This document shows, piece after piece, positions 38,701-50,300 of a DNA stretch of 64,000 bases. The DNA lies in contig NC_135243.1 of NCBI RefSeq assembly GCF_947623445.1, forward strand, positions 21,956,479 through 22,020,478. The letters run 5' to 3'. Below the pieces are notes generated by a model, which saw nothing but the letters and a program-made list of their open reading frames with translations, ran no database searches and was not told the origin of the DNA. How positions within the stretch are numbered: the stretch's first letter is position 1; every line of letters starts with the position of its first letter. This DNA is from Clavelina lepadiformis (taxonomy: Eukaryota; Chordata; Ascidiacea; Aplousobranchia; Clavelinidae). A program made the position numbers and the translations under genes.

Positions 38701-41068
38701 AGATCTGTCGGTAAAGTTTTGCGAATGCTTTTGATTAAATTCAGTGACAAGGTTTCCATTGAACTCTAAGACGAAACGATTGCAAAGTTTAAAGTTAACT
38801 GTGAAATTGTAAAGCTGTTTCATTGCGAAATAAAATTAGACGTTTTTTGGTTTGTTTAGTTTCATGTCTTGCAGGTTTCTGATTTGGAACAAACGGAATT
38901 TACATATCGACTACTCGCTCAAATAAGTACGACTGGAAGAAAAGTAGAGGACGCTCACATATCAAGACCAAGCTGCCTTAATTTAACGTTCCAATGCACT
39001 TACAACAACTCTGTTCTTTCGAGTTCTGATGCTGTTAACTCCTTTGCAAAGTATGTGCAGTGAACCAATTACTGAGATAGCTTGAGTTAAGTGTCTGCAG
39101 CCGAACAATACGCACATTAATTATGCTGTAGAATATATGTCTTTGCAAACTGAACCATAGTAGCCGTGCAGTTTACCTTTGCAAGTAGGCCTACAGCTTC
39201 ATACCGATAAAACGGCAAGTTGGAATATAAACCCAAAATTTGTTTCTGTCTTCCTAGTTCGCTCACATTCACGCTGGATGAACACGATGGTCATTTCCAC
39301 GCTGTCATGTCTTTATTTCCAAACGACAACTTCATAGAGCCATTGAACGGACCATTCAATGTGACTGTCCCTGATGACGTATACGTTGGTGTCGAGCTCT
39401 TTGAGGTGCCTGAAAATGGTTTTGTCGTCCAGGTAATTACACTTTAGATCTAATGTTATTTTGAGAAATAGGTGTAACTTTGTTTTTTGCAAGACTTTTG
39501 CATTGCATACGGTACCGTAGTTGAATGGTGAATTATTATTTACACTGCATATATACTATACAAACGGCATGTTATTGTGCATTATCAGTATCTGACTTCT
39601 GTATTTGGCACTGTACAGTAAAACCGATCATTTCCCGGCCTTTTTCGCATACACCGAAACATTCTTAAGATAGTTTTTGCCGGCTCGTTGTTTCAAAACG
39701 TATTTAAACTTCCAGGTACATACTTGCATTGCCTGTCCGTTTTTACTTCAAAAGTTTTGGTATTATCTGGTTCAGGACAGGTAAGAAAAATCTATGTTAA
39801 ACGCTTGCCCAATCCTGGATCAAATTCTAGAAGAAAAACAAACTAGTTGATTAACTTTCAATCTCTGACACGTTTGTTTTTTAAGCTGCCCGGTTGACCC
39901 AAAAACGACGATTTTAAGCAACTATAACGGCACAAAATTCTCTATGAAGTTTGCGTCATTTCATTGGACCTTGCCTGTACCAAATGTAATTCTCCTTGAA
40001 TGTGCATTAACAGTTTGCGACCCTAGGGTATCTGACGATTGCTATGATAATCCCGTAAGTGTATCACTTGGCATGTGTTAGTAGTAGCATTAACAGTCAA
40101 AAAATTGTTATAAATTAACAAAACTCTTAACTGATAACTTATGAATAAGTATAGCTGTATTTAAGGTAAATCATTAATTAATCCCTCGGTTTCCAGACTT
40201 TAACTTTTCCATCTCCATGTTTGCAGTCCTGCCTTCCGACAGGAAACACAACTAGACGGAGATCAATCAGAAATCCTCAGTCTTTGATGAAGATTCGTGT
40301 CGGTCCCATCGCCTTCCTTGATTCGGGTTCTTGCTCCAAGGTGAGTTTTCATTGATTGATTGGTTGAAACTTAAATTGTGAAGCAATTGTTGCCGAACAA
40401 CAGAGAATTATATGATTTTGTCATCACTCATGGTTGATTAATTAATCAATATAACCCTCTTAAATAATTAATTAACAGATTCATCTGATGCCCAATAGTG
40501 TCCTTTTGCTTCCCTATCGCTTAAAGTCAGCTAGTTCTCTGCTGTCAGATACTGACAATTCCATATTCCCTGGCAAATAGATTTGCAACAAATCTACTAA
40601 TTGGTAGTAGACTTCAGTACTTTTTCTTAATAACTTAGATATTTCCAATAACTTTTATTACTCCAACTAAGGATAACGGCGGATGTTCGCATCAATGCTC
40701 TTCTGCTGAAGATGGAGGAGTAGAATGTTTGTGTCCGGATTCGATGACCCTCGGAAGCGACGGGAAAACGTGTGAAGTTGAAAATCCAGGTTCGCATGTA
40801 ACTTCCGTCATATCGTATTATATCATATCACTTCCACTTACTCAAGCGGAACGTTGTTAATTCACTCAAGTGTTTAAAAACCTTTGCAGGTCTGTATAAA
40901 GTTGATGACGTCATGTACGAAGATCTTGATTTTTCTGATGACGTAAGCATAATGACCAAATTCTTTTTGGTTGGGTCATTCTGTCTAACTGCTCTATCCG
41001 TTGCTTTCGTGGCAAAATATCGCTCTAATGTGAAAAAGCAGGCCAAGTCAACCTCAGAAAGCATTTAA
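35772..41068 (+). CDS. C-type lectin / zona pellucida / EGF transmembrane protein, copy 1
   Basis: Twelve exons: 35772-35844, 37440-37469, 37572-38180, 38267-38378, 38572-38710, 38875-39050, 39258-39432, 39716-39780, 39886-40054, 40227-40340, 40672-40789 and 40890-41068 (TAA); 652 residues. In order: signal peptide ([16 protein letters not shown]); C-type lectin domain in one exon ([24 protein letters not shown], then FICEKD at its end); ZP domain ([14 protein letters not shown] to [13 protein letters not shown]) with the usual paired cysteines; RRRS, a furin-like site where ZP proteins are normally cut; one EGF-like module ([15 protein letters not shown]); membrane segment [18 protein letters not shown]; short cytoplasmic tail. 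It is probably a polymerising extracellular coat or receptor protein, for example of the egg vitelline coat or an epithelial surface (inference). Intron 1 is long (about 1.6 kb). Tail-to-tail with a paralogue. Confidence 0.85.
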
Positions 41069-41234
41069 AAATTATCATCAATGACTCACAACGCCTGCTA
41101 GCGTGTTATAATTATTGGTGTTAAATCGCCCGCTGTCGCTAGCAGTGAAGCTTGTTATATTATAGAAATGATGCCTTTGTCCTCGGGTTTGTTCTGATCA
41201 AACGTATTAAACAAGAGAGATTTTTATGATTACT

Positions 41235-41251
41235 TTTATTTTGATAATAAA
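41235..41251. promoter_or_regulatory. Back-to-back polyadenylation signals for the convergent CTLD-ZP genes
   Basis: TTTATT (AATAAA on the - strand) at 41235-41240 and AATAAA at 41246-41251 lie five bases apart, in the 382-bp gap between the two stop codons. The two 3' UTRs probably overlap. Confidence 0.55.
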
Positions 41252-41450
41252 GTGTATAAGCAAGCATAAGTGCAAACGTTTAGTAAATGGGTATAGCGAC
41301 ATTGAGCAATAGAATTAGTTGGAGAAAAAAATCCATACACAGCGAAGCAAATAAAGTTAATCTACTGGTTACCACAGTACTGAGTACAAATTTCAATTAA
41401 AAGCACTTAAGATTTAGTGGATTTAAATCACAGCTGCTTCAATGCGACAT

Positions 41451-44400
41451 TTAATACACAACAACCTTTTTCGAGAACCTGTCTTTGAATACCCGGTAGC
41501 TGGCGCAAGCGAGCAGCAAAGAAAGAGCAAAAGCGGCCAGTGCAAAATAGAAAAGTACCTCCGCTGAATCCGCTTCAAAATTTTCATTATCGATCTTGCT
41601 GGACTCTGAAATCGAGTATAAAAGAAAAATAAATATAATGGTTAGTTAAATGATGGCCTGTGAGTTGTGACTAAATCTGCCACAGAAAAGTGCAAAAGTA
41701 GACCATCGTTAAGTGAACCTACATGGGGTACTTCGTAACTTGAATTTTTTCTTCTCTTACATATGATGTCGTAAGTTAAGTCAAGATACAAACAATTTCC
41801 AAAGGCGTATAGTCTGACCTGAACAAGTGCGTTTGTCTTTCCCCAATACCATTTCAAGTGGACAAAGACACGTGACACCGAGTTTGTCGTCAGCTGAGCA
41901 CTCATGCGTGCAGCCTCCGTTGTTCTAGGAAAATGGTGTTACTTTGTGCGTGGTGTGGGCTTATGCGTAAAAATAGGTGACTTTCATACCATAGTTGGAC
42001 TGTTAATTCTCTAAACGTGCTCGCTAAACAGGAATATAATTCTTGGGATCTTGGATTACAGAAGAATGAAATTTGACAATTTTAATGTTCACCTTTTCAC
42101 AGGAAGATCCCCTAACTACGTCATGTCCGACGTCATCGTGGGTAGTGTCATCGATGGCGACCTGTTGGGCCTGCTTTGCTTCCTTCGCGTTCATGACGAG
42201 TTTAAATGGAATAGTCATTTGCTTAGATGCGATTGCTTCCGCATTTCGCCTCCTTCTGTCGCTGACACCATCGCAGTCCTTATGACGACATAGAACAAGT
42301 GTTAACCACTTATATAAGTTTCAGAAACTGACAAGGAAATGAAATGTTTTTAATGTCACAAATTAATCGACAAAAATAATGAGGAACTCACGTTGTCAAT
42401 TCCGTGATCAGTCGGAAGTGCGCGTACCAGACAATGGATGTAAACAAGCGACTCCGGTTTTTGAGTAAAAAGAAAAGATTCGAACGAAAACGAGGCTTCC
42501 GAAGAAACTGAGTTCTCATAAACGGCGGTGTCGTTCACTGGGCACCTAAGCGAACAACACGCAGGTTACAACTTAACATAACAGACAGGACGAACTACAA
42601 ACCAAAATACGTCACCCGCTTAAAATGAGATCAAAGTGAACAACCCCGTCGTCTCTAATAAATCTGTCAGAGTCTGACGCCCAGCATTCATCAGCCTAAC
42701 AAAATTTGCAACAATGATGAGTGACTGCGCAGCTAGTGAGTTAGTTAGTTAACTAGCTAGCTAGTTAAGCTAGCTCTTAACCAAGCACGTTGCATATTTG
42801 AAAAGATAAAAAGTCAAAAAAGTTGACTAAGAAAAAAAATTGACTTGCAAGTAACGTTCTGCAATCACCTGCAACACAACACCGTCACGTGACACCGATG
42901 CGACGACATACACCGTTTCAGGTACCAAAACTTCGGGGGGATCACCGGAAAAGTGCTGGGTAAAATTGCGGTCGCTAAAAATTTCCATATTGATGTCAAA
43001 GGCCCCATTTCCGGAAACAGCGTCCACACGGTTGGGTTCTCTGAACATAAAATTGGTATATCAGCCATGACGTAATTAAGACGTCATGGTTGACATTATC
43101 TAATAACCTATTAATTTAAGATGATCCAACTATTTATAAAACAGTGAAGCAGCGTTAATCTGCACCCGAACTCGGTAATGATTCTATCACTCGGGTGTAG
43201 GTGAGCGTATATGTCGACAGGAGTAAAACATTCTGACGTCAGAGTTATGGGTTGATAACGTTGAATCACAGCACCATCTTGCGGATGTCTCCCACTCCCA
43301 AACTCGGCATGAATCGTGAAGTTATAGCGAAGAAAGCGAATCGGATTCAGAAAACGTTTTTTGCGCCCGCAACGTCCGCAAAACGGAAACTACGGCAAAA
43401 ATAACATCTGGTTAAGATATTGTGGTGTTGGAACCGGTAATAATATTGTAATATTTCATTGCGAAATTTGATTTAGAACATTCTCAATAAAGTTGCTTGC
43501 CACACTATGCACGACTTTCCTTCGTAGTCGCATAAGTCGCACTTGTGATCAGTGAGAAATGCAAACGTCGCCAACTAGAGCAAATAGCAGTTAAATGAAT
43601 GCTACTTCTCTGTCTCACCGTCACCATATCGCCAACGACTCCGCATGTTCCCGTTCCCAGTTCTGCTTGAAGAACGTTGCCATTTGTCGCTGGACAACTG
43701 TCGTTAGATGTTGCTGTTGAGCCCAGACGAATGTTTTGAATGTCGACGTATTCCTTTGCGCACGTGTTGATGCTATGTGATAAACGTGGATTAAACCTGT
43801 TAAATCTGGTTGATAGATGATAGCTACAGTAGAAGTTCCAATGTAATTTAAAAACCTGCGCACTGTGCAGGTTGGAGACAGACACAAGCATTGCCACGAT
43901 CATCACAAATGCTTTGTTTAATTACGTCAAGTAATAATGAATAGATCATACACTTAGTTTTTTTTCTTCAGTGGTTTGTAAGAGTCTTAAATTAAAATTT
44001 ATATAAAATTAGCCAATTAAAACAGTTTAAAAATAAAATTGTTTAGCACTTACACAACCCTATAAAATCTCGGACCACAATAAACTTGAAGATTAAGAAA
44101 TGTCTCCCATGGTTCTTCGTCCTGAGTAACTGCGGGATCTGGAGCTTCCATTTCCGCCGGACATTCTTAAAACAAGTCGAGGTTGTGCGATACAGTGTAT
44201 GGATTGCTAAGTCGCTCCATGAATATAGATAGGATACAATAAAAAATGTTCACTAAAATGTTGCAAATAATAATTTAATCGTTTAAGAGGACTAATGATT
44301 CTGTAGACGAGGAAAAACCCGCAGTAAGTTTTACAAAAAAATAAACAGCTGCGCCTCACCCTCCTTTTCGCAAATCGCTCCAAATGCACCACCATGACAT

Positions 44401-45557
44401 GACCAGCACCATGACTGCCAGCACTTCTCAACAACGAGTGCGGATTCATTGCACCCGTCAAAGTGCTGACAGTCATTGATGACGAACAGACCGCATTGAA
44501 CGCCAGGCTCGGGAAACCCGTTTTTCCACGGTAGGTAGGTGACGTTGTTACCATTCGCATCCACCCATCTTTCTTCGGAGCAGGACGCGTCTCCAATACA
44601 CGTCTCACTCACAATATCATTATCAAAAAACGGTCCCGGGGTGTCGAAAAGACAATCCTCCGGATTTTCTGTACAATTTGTGTAGAGTCTACTGTCGTTG
44701 AGGAGCCCTTGAGTTGCCTCCTGTACTCCATCTTTCATCACTCCTAACCAGAAGCCACCAAAGTCGTGGAAATCGATGCCTGTAGCGAAGTTGAAGAATT
44801 CCTGAGTTTCCCGATCGGGCATCGTCGCTAATCGTCCTCCCCAACGCCGACAGAAAAATTCTGCTTCCGGTTGATAGAGATCTCTCCGGACAACTGCGTA
44901 GATCTTGCCGCGAAATCGAAACTCTAAATATAATTAAGCGATTTTTTGATGCTAGCTATAGGGCAGGAAATTTGCACACTAATTCTATTATAGCTACTGT
45001 AAGTGTAAGCTAAGTGTTAGTTAAGGTAAGTTGAGCTAAATTTATTACTTGCACACTTTACTTATTACGTTAGTTAGGCCTATAACTAACTGCCTGACTT
45101 AATACTAATTGACATAACATAATAACTGGAAAAAAATGAAATGCCACCACTTGTATTACAACTTCTACTTTCGGCTGCTTTAAGTAACGTGGCTATTTTT
45201 TATTACAGTGATACGAGTTATCTTGATTGACAGTTATAAATACATTGCTGCTTTTAACCTACCATTTGCACCAAGGTCTCCAGCATAAGGATCTGAAACA
45301 AAATAGCTTTTTTAAATCACGTCCAATTTGACATTTCAGTGAATATCACAACATAGCCCTCAATATCGCCTGGTCAAAACCTTTTAATAAAAGACCAAGG
45401 ACTCGCCCAAACTACCAGTTTAGACCAGCGCTTATCACAAAAATAATAAGAATGTAGAATGTAACTAAAACAAACTTCAATACTTACGTGGATGGGACGT
45501 CCCCTCTTGTGCGAATGAAAGTAAAAATAGAAGGCCAGAGGTCAACGTGATGTCCAT
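41451..45557 (-). CDS. C-type lectin / zona pellucida / EGF transmembrane protein, copy 2
   Basis: Twelve exons in transcript order: 45488-45557, 45263-45292, 44360-44923, 44054-44165, 43625-43796, 43166-43389, 42869-43040, 42616-42695, 42392-42545, 42093-42278, 41819-41924 and 41451-41605; 674 residues. Same plan and same intron phases as the neighbour: signal peptide (LTSGLLFLLSFAQEG); lectin domain (KIYAVV, FWLGVMKDG, FPEPGVQCGLF, FGAICEKE); ZP domain (NTCAKEYVDI, then CWASDSD and ILSGCPVNDT, YIHCLVRALP); furin-like site RRRR; EGF module (NNGGCTHEC, TCLCPLE); membrane segment VLFYFALAAFAL, then LLLACA. Least certain are the start of exon 6, which gives a basic stretch (GRCGRKKRF), and its donor gtgcag. 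The two lectin domains are far more diverged than the exon plan. Confidence 0.82.
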
Positions 45558-46993
45558 GTTACGAAAGCAAGGTGACGCTCTTCAGACGAAAAGATCAGCT
45601 AGGCAAACAGTCCGAGAAAGCTGGACCACAAAAGCGATTTATCTTAAGTTGTATAAATATACTGTATTCTAGCTCGACTGGTTACATACGAAATAATACA
45701 AAGCCATCACCTAAATCTTTCCTGATAAATTGGATACAATTTGTACAAACCGAACCTGACTTGCTGCAGCAGAAATGCTAGCTATAGGCTTATGTCATCT
45801 GCTATATTACCAAAACATTTCGATAACTGATTACCCTATTAGTTGCACGGTAACGATTGGTAACTGCGTCGTGGTTAGGTTTTAGGAAAACAATCGCCGA
45901 TAACAAGCTGCTTAGCGGAAATAACATTCAATGAGTCATAATTCATTCAACGAATGACATCACACACGCGATAATATATACTGCTATGGAATCTAATCTG
46001 AAAAAAAAACTGAAAAATTTTGAACTACATTACATAAAAATATTTAATTTTTATCTGGCTCATTCTGTTGATGTGAAACTGAGTATACTTGGTCGTTCTA
46101 AAGACAATGTTGCAGTGACTCGAAATATTGAATCTATGGCTGGACCCAAGTCAACTCGGGTCTCAGTTTGCAATGATTTGACTTGAGTTAGTTATGACTC
46201 GACGTAACTTGTATACTTTATGGTAAATGTGACAAATAATTGCCAAACAATTAGGAGTTTTATGAAACAAAAAGAATGTTTCCATAACAATCACACTTAT
46301 GTAAAAGAAACAACTTAAATTTGAGACGGCTCTGACAATGATAAAACAACGCGTAGTATGACTTCAAAAAACTTTATAAAGTTTACCGCGTGTCAGAAAA
46401 CAATCAATTAGTTATCTTTGCTATGAGACTTGGAAGGGACGAACTCTTCGTAGCGGTTCTATCAGAAGTTTGAAACAAATCTGCTATTTTATATTTCAAT
46501 TCTACCTTCTGTAACGTGCTGCATTACGGCAGTTGTTCCGAAATATAAAATTTTGGCTTTCCCTATTTTTTGCAACTGACTTAAGTGACTATTTATGCAC
46601 CTAGGCATATGCTGTTGGTGTAAAGTAGACGTGGTAAACTGGCCCTGTAAGTCCTACTCTTCAGAGACACTGCAAGAGAGATCATTTCATTTGCGGGGTT
46701 GCTTTAATAACTTTGTGAAAAGCGACGACGACAAGAAAAGATACGAATTGGAACGATGTGAAAAATGAAAATTCTGCCCCGTGCGTAAGTGCAGGCGACA
46801 AAAATGAAGTAAATGAAATGACATTATGATGCCACCAACAATAAAAATCCTTCGAAACCGCGAAGCTCATGTAGAGACTTCGCAACACAAGTTGTGTACA
46901 AACGCAAATAAAACCACAACAGACGACTCTCTCGTACTTAGCGACTGAGTTGAATAGACGGCGAGATTTTTTCTTGATTTTTTACGAAAACTC
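45558..46993. other. Intergenic, no gene recognised
   Basis: Promoter side of the - strand CTLD-ZP gene. A TATA-like tataaata (45652-45659, + strand view) lies about 100 bases upstream of its ATG. The rest is AT-rich with no supported gene, and includes the 3' flank of the myosin gene. Confidence 0.45.
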
Positions 46994-47338
46994 TCATGAT
47001 GACGATGCAGTGCGAGATGACATCACGTCGACGTCATCATGAATGACGTCACTATTTAATGAGGCGTGCTCATGGGTGCCGTTAGCGAAGTTTAGTTCCG
47101 CATTGATTGACGTATTTCTTCGTGAAGTCATTACGTGAGCAGACTTTAAGTCATTAGGTTGTGACGCAATATCTGAAGTCACAGACTTTCTCGTTGACGC
47201 GAAACGAACAGCGGCCGAGAGCAGGTGATGAGGAGATGGAGAGATCGGCTTGGCCGGAGACAACATCGGAAGAGTGGATGAGTTTTCTGACGTCATTTCC
47301 TGCGTTTCATGCATGACTGACTCCGATATCAGACTGGT
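46994..47338 (-). CDS. Alternative C-terminal exon of the myosin gene
   Basis: An open frame of 114 codons plus TGA begins right after the acceptor cctttcag. It is in phase 0 with the last common rod exon (48127-48252, ending SRYM). It would replace the 33-residue tail with a Ser/Thr-rich, non-helical one ([15 protein letters not shown] onward). No known domain. Because it lies downstream of the complete short-tail exon, it needs alternative splicing or alternative polyadenylation. Confidence 0.45.
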   Translation of the reverse strand, partial: TSLISESVMHETQEMTSENSSTLPMLSPAKPISPSPHHLLSAAVRFASTRKSVTSDIASQPNDLKSAHVMTSRRNTSINAELNFANGTHEHASLNSDVIHDDVDVMSSRTASSS

Positions 47339-50300
47339 CTGAAAGGAAAGGATGTTGCGTCATTTCCGGCCAGCCTTGGCGAGCGTGAAAGAAGAAGATG
47401 GAAGAGAAAGAGAATAATGAGAGCTGGAAAGAAAAGACGGAGTTAAGAGAAATGTAGAAGAACAACTCCGGAATCAAGCGGACAGATTGATTAGAACCTT
47501 GGTCATTCCCCGGTTGCTAAATATTCTCTTGTAATAATTACTGACACCAATCACTTACATGGAAATGAAGAAAAAGAAGAGAGAAGAGGAGGTGGAGGTT
47601 TATCGGGAGGAGCTGCTTTCTCCCTTGGTGGTAACCACCTTACGGCTGATGCTGTAGGAGTAGCTTCCACCGCCACCACCAGCATTACCTCCAGTGGCAG
47701 ACTAGGAAGAGGAAGAAGATCGAGATGAATCAAAAGTGTAGGAGACGAGGCGTTGCGTTTAAAAGTATCGATTTAACGAATTTTACGATTTCTACTTCAA
47801 AAATTGCCGCATTATTGTCACTCAAATATCATGATTGTTTAATTACTAGTGTGATTGTTATTATCATTGGTTTGAAATGATAGCAATTGCGTTTATGCAA
47901 CGATATACAATGTCCTTCCTAACCGAAGTAACTCTGATTCAATTACCAAATCACAATAAACACTGAATTATTTAACTATTCAACCAACAAATTAAAAGAA
48001 ATCAGGAGATTTTAAAGATTCATGAAATATACATGCAAGGTACGCTTGGAGCTGTTTCATAAATTACAGCAGACTATTTTAAATCAGGATGATTAAACCA
48101 GGCCAGGCCCAACATCTATCACTCACCATGTATCTGGATTTTGTGCGGACTTTGTTGAGAGCGGACTCACTCAATTCTGCTCTCTCTTCGGCTTCCTCCA
48201 ATTCATGTGTCGCCTTTCTGTATTTTGCCAAGTTCTGGTTCGCTTGTTCTTCCTGCAGAACAAAAACAGCGATCGTTCAAATGGATGACGTATGTAAGTA
48301 AATTACCTATGCCTTGACGTCATAAGTGACGGATACGTACAGCTTCTTCAGCCATCTTTTTGTATTGTTTCAGTTTAAGCTGGAGTTTTTCAACGAGCTC
48401 CTGCATGCGAAGTTGATTCTTCTGATCTTCATCGGCCTAAAAAGAGAGACACATGGAGATTGGTTGGATTAAATGACGACGAAAACGTCATAATGACCTC
48501 GGTAAGTTTGAATCATTGATTTGATTAAACTGTGGAGATTTAACTTAGATAGAAATAAGTGGAGGATAAGTTCAATGCAGCTTAAGTGAGATTGAAAAAT
48601 TCAACACGAATAATGGAAACAACGACACTTTAAATGCGTCAAAAATTAACACAACGCAGAAAAGGAAGCTACGTCACATCAAAGGTTATAACATACTTGG
48701 AAGGAAAGCTCCTTGAGGCGACGATCCATCTTCCTGTAGTTCTTGAGAGTGTCAGCGTGACGTTTCTGTTCAGCGTTTAACTCGGACTCTATCTCCTTGA
48801 TGCGAGCCTGGAGAGCGGCCAGAGCCTTGCGTCCTCCTTTGAGAGCGTAAGCCTCAGCATCATCTAGTTTGATCTGCGGTGAAGAGATAACTTATTGCAG
48901 CCTGTTCTCAATTTTCATTTTTCTTTTTAACTTGTAAAGAGTTGAAAGCGACTTGTTGTACCAAGTTGCAATAATCAACAATTACAATTTTCTTTTTTTT
49001 CAGTGAATTTAATTTTCCAAAAACAAAAGATACGAAAAAATGCTTTGTCGGTTTTTGTCCTTATTGTACTGCTGTTGTGGTACTTTGTATCATAACGTGT
49101 TTCCATACCGACATCTCGTGGACTTGAGTCTCAAGAGTCTTCTTCACTCGTTGCAATGACATCAGCAGTTGTTGCTCGCTACGGAGTTCCTCCGACATAC
49201 GAGATGCCTTCGGGAAGAATAATCGAGTTAAGCATACAAACTAGTTAAGTTGAACTTCGACTAAACGCCTAAAAACTTGAAACTTGATATAATTTTACAC
49301 GGATATATGCTTAGCATGTGATAAAAAGCAAGATGGAGATAACTAAACAGTTGTTTACAAGCGCGATTAAATTTAAACACGAATAATTGATAAACCAATA
49401 TTAGTTAATTCTAAAATCAAAAGGGGCTATGAAACATGGAAATCAGTCTGTCAGGGAAGTTTTTTTCTATCTTACATCAGATGTTGCCTTCTTGGCTCTT
49501 TCGTCAGCATCCTTGGCGATCATAAGAGCCTCCTCCAATTCAGCTCGGAGCTGTTCGTTCTCAGTCTCCAGCTTTCTGCGAGCTCCAGACAAAGCGGAGT
49601 TCTGAGCAGAGAGACCGTTGATTCTGTCGCTGATGTCGAGCAGTTCGTTTTCGGCGTGCTTGCCTACGCATCAGTGACGTCATTACGATTAAATAGAAAC
49701 TAATTGACAAATAATTAATGTGGCAGATACTTCAAAATGATAAGATAAATCTACACAACTAAAAGCCTAAAATAAATAATAATAAAAAAGATTTGATGGT
49801 AGAACTTTAAGATTAACCTATAAACTCCACTTCAATTTTAGCCTGGTCATAACGAAAAGCACTCAACACTGAGGATACTCAGAAACTCCAAAGCCAACTT
49901 GAGTGAAAAATAAATTACTTACGAGCGCGCTCGTTCGATTCAAGAGCAGATTTTGTTTCTTCATATTCGGACTGAATGATGGTGATCTTTCTCTCTTGGA
50001 TGCTGTACTGCTCCCGGAGTTCCTCGTGGATGCGCTGATCTTCGTCCATCTGGTCTTGGATTTCCTACATCAAAAGGTCGTTAAAACCGCTTAACTCTGC
50101 TTAAAAAGTAGGTTTTGAATTTCTGTTTTCAAAATTATAGAGACACGAATAATCGTGTCAGCTGCTTTATGAAAGGAAAGCTTTAATACAAAAATTAAAA
50201 TATTGAATTTTATTGCTTAAAGTTTGTTTAAACAACTCTGCCAGGCCAGAAAAAAATTAACAAGAAATCAAAAGAAATGAAACCTTGATGGTGACTTGGA

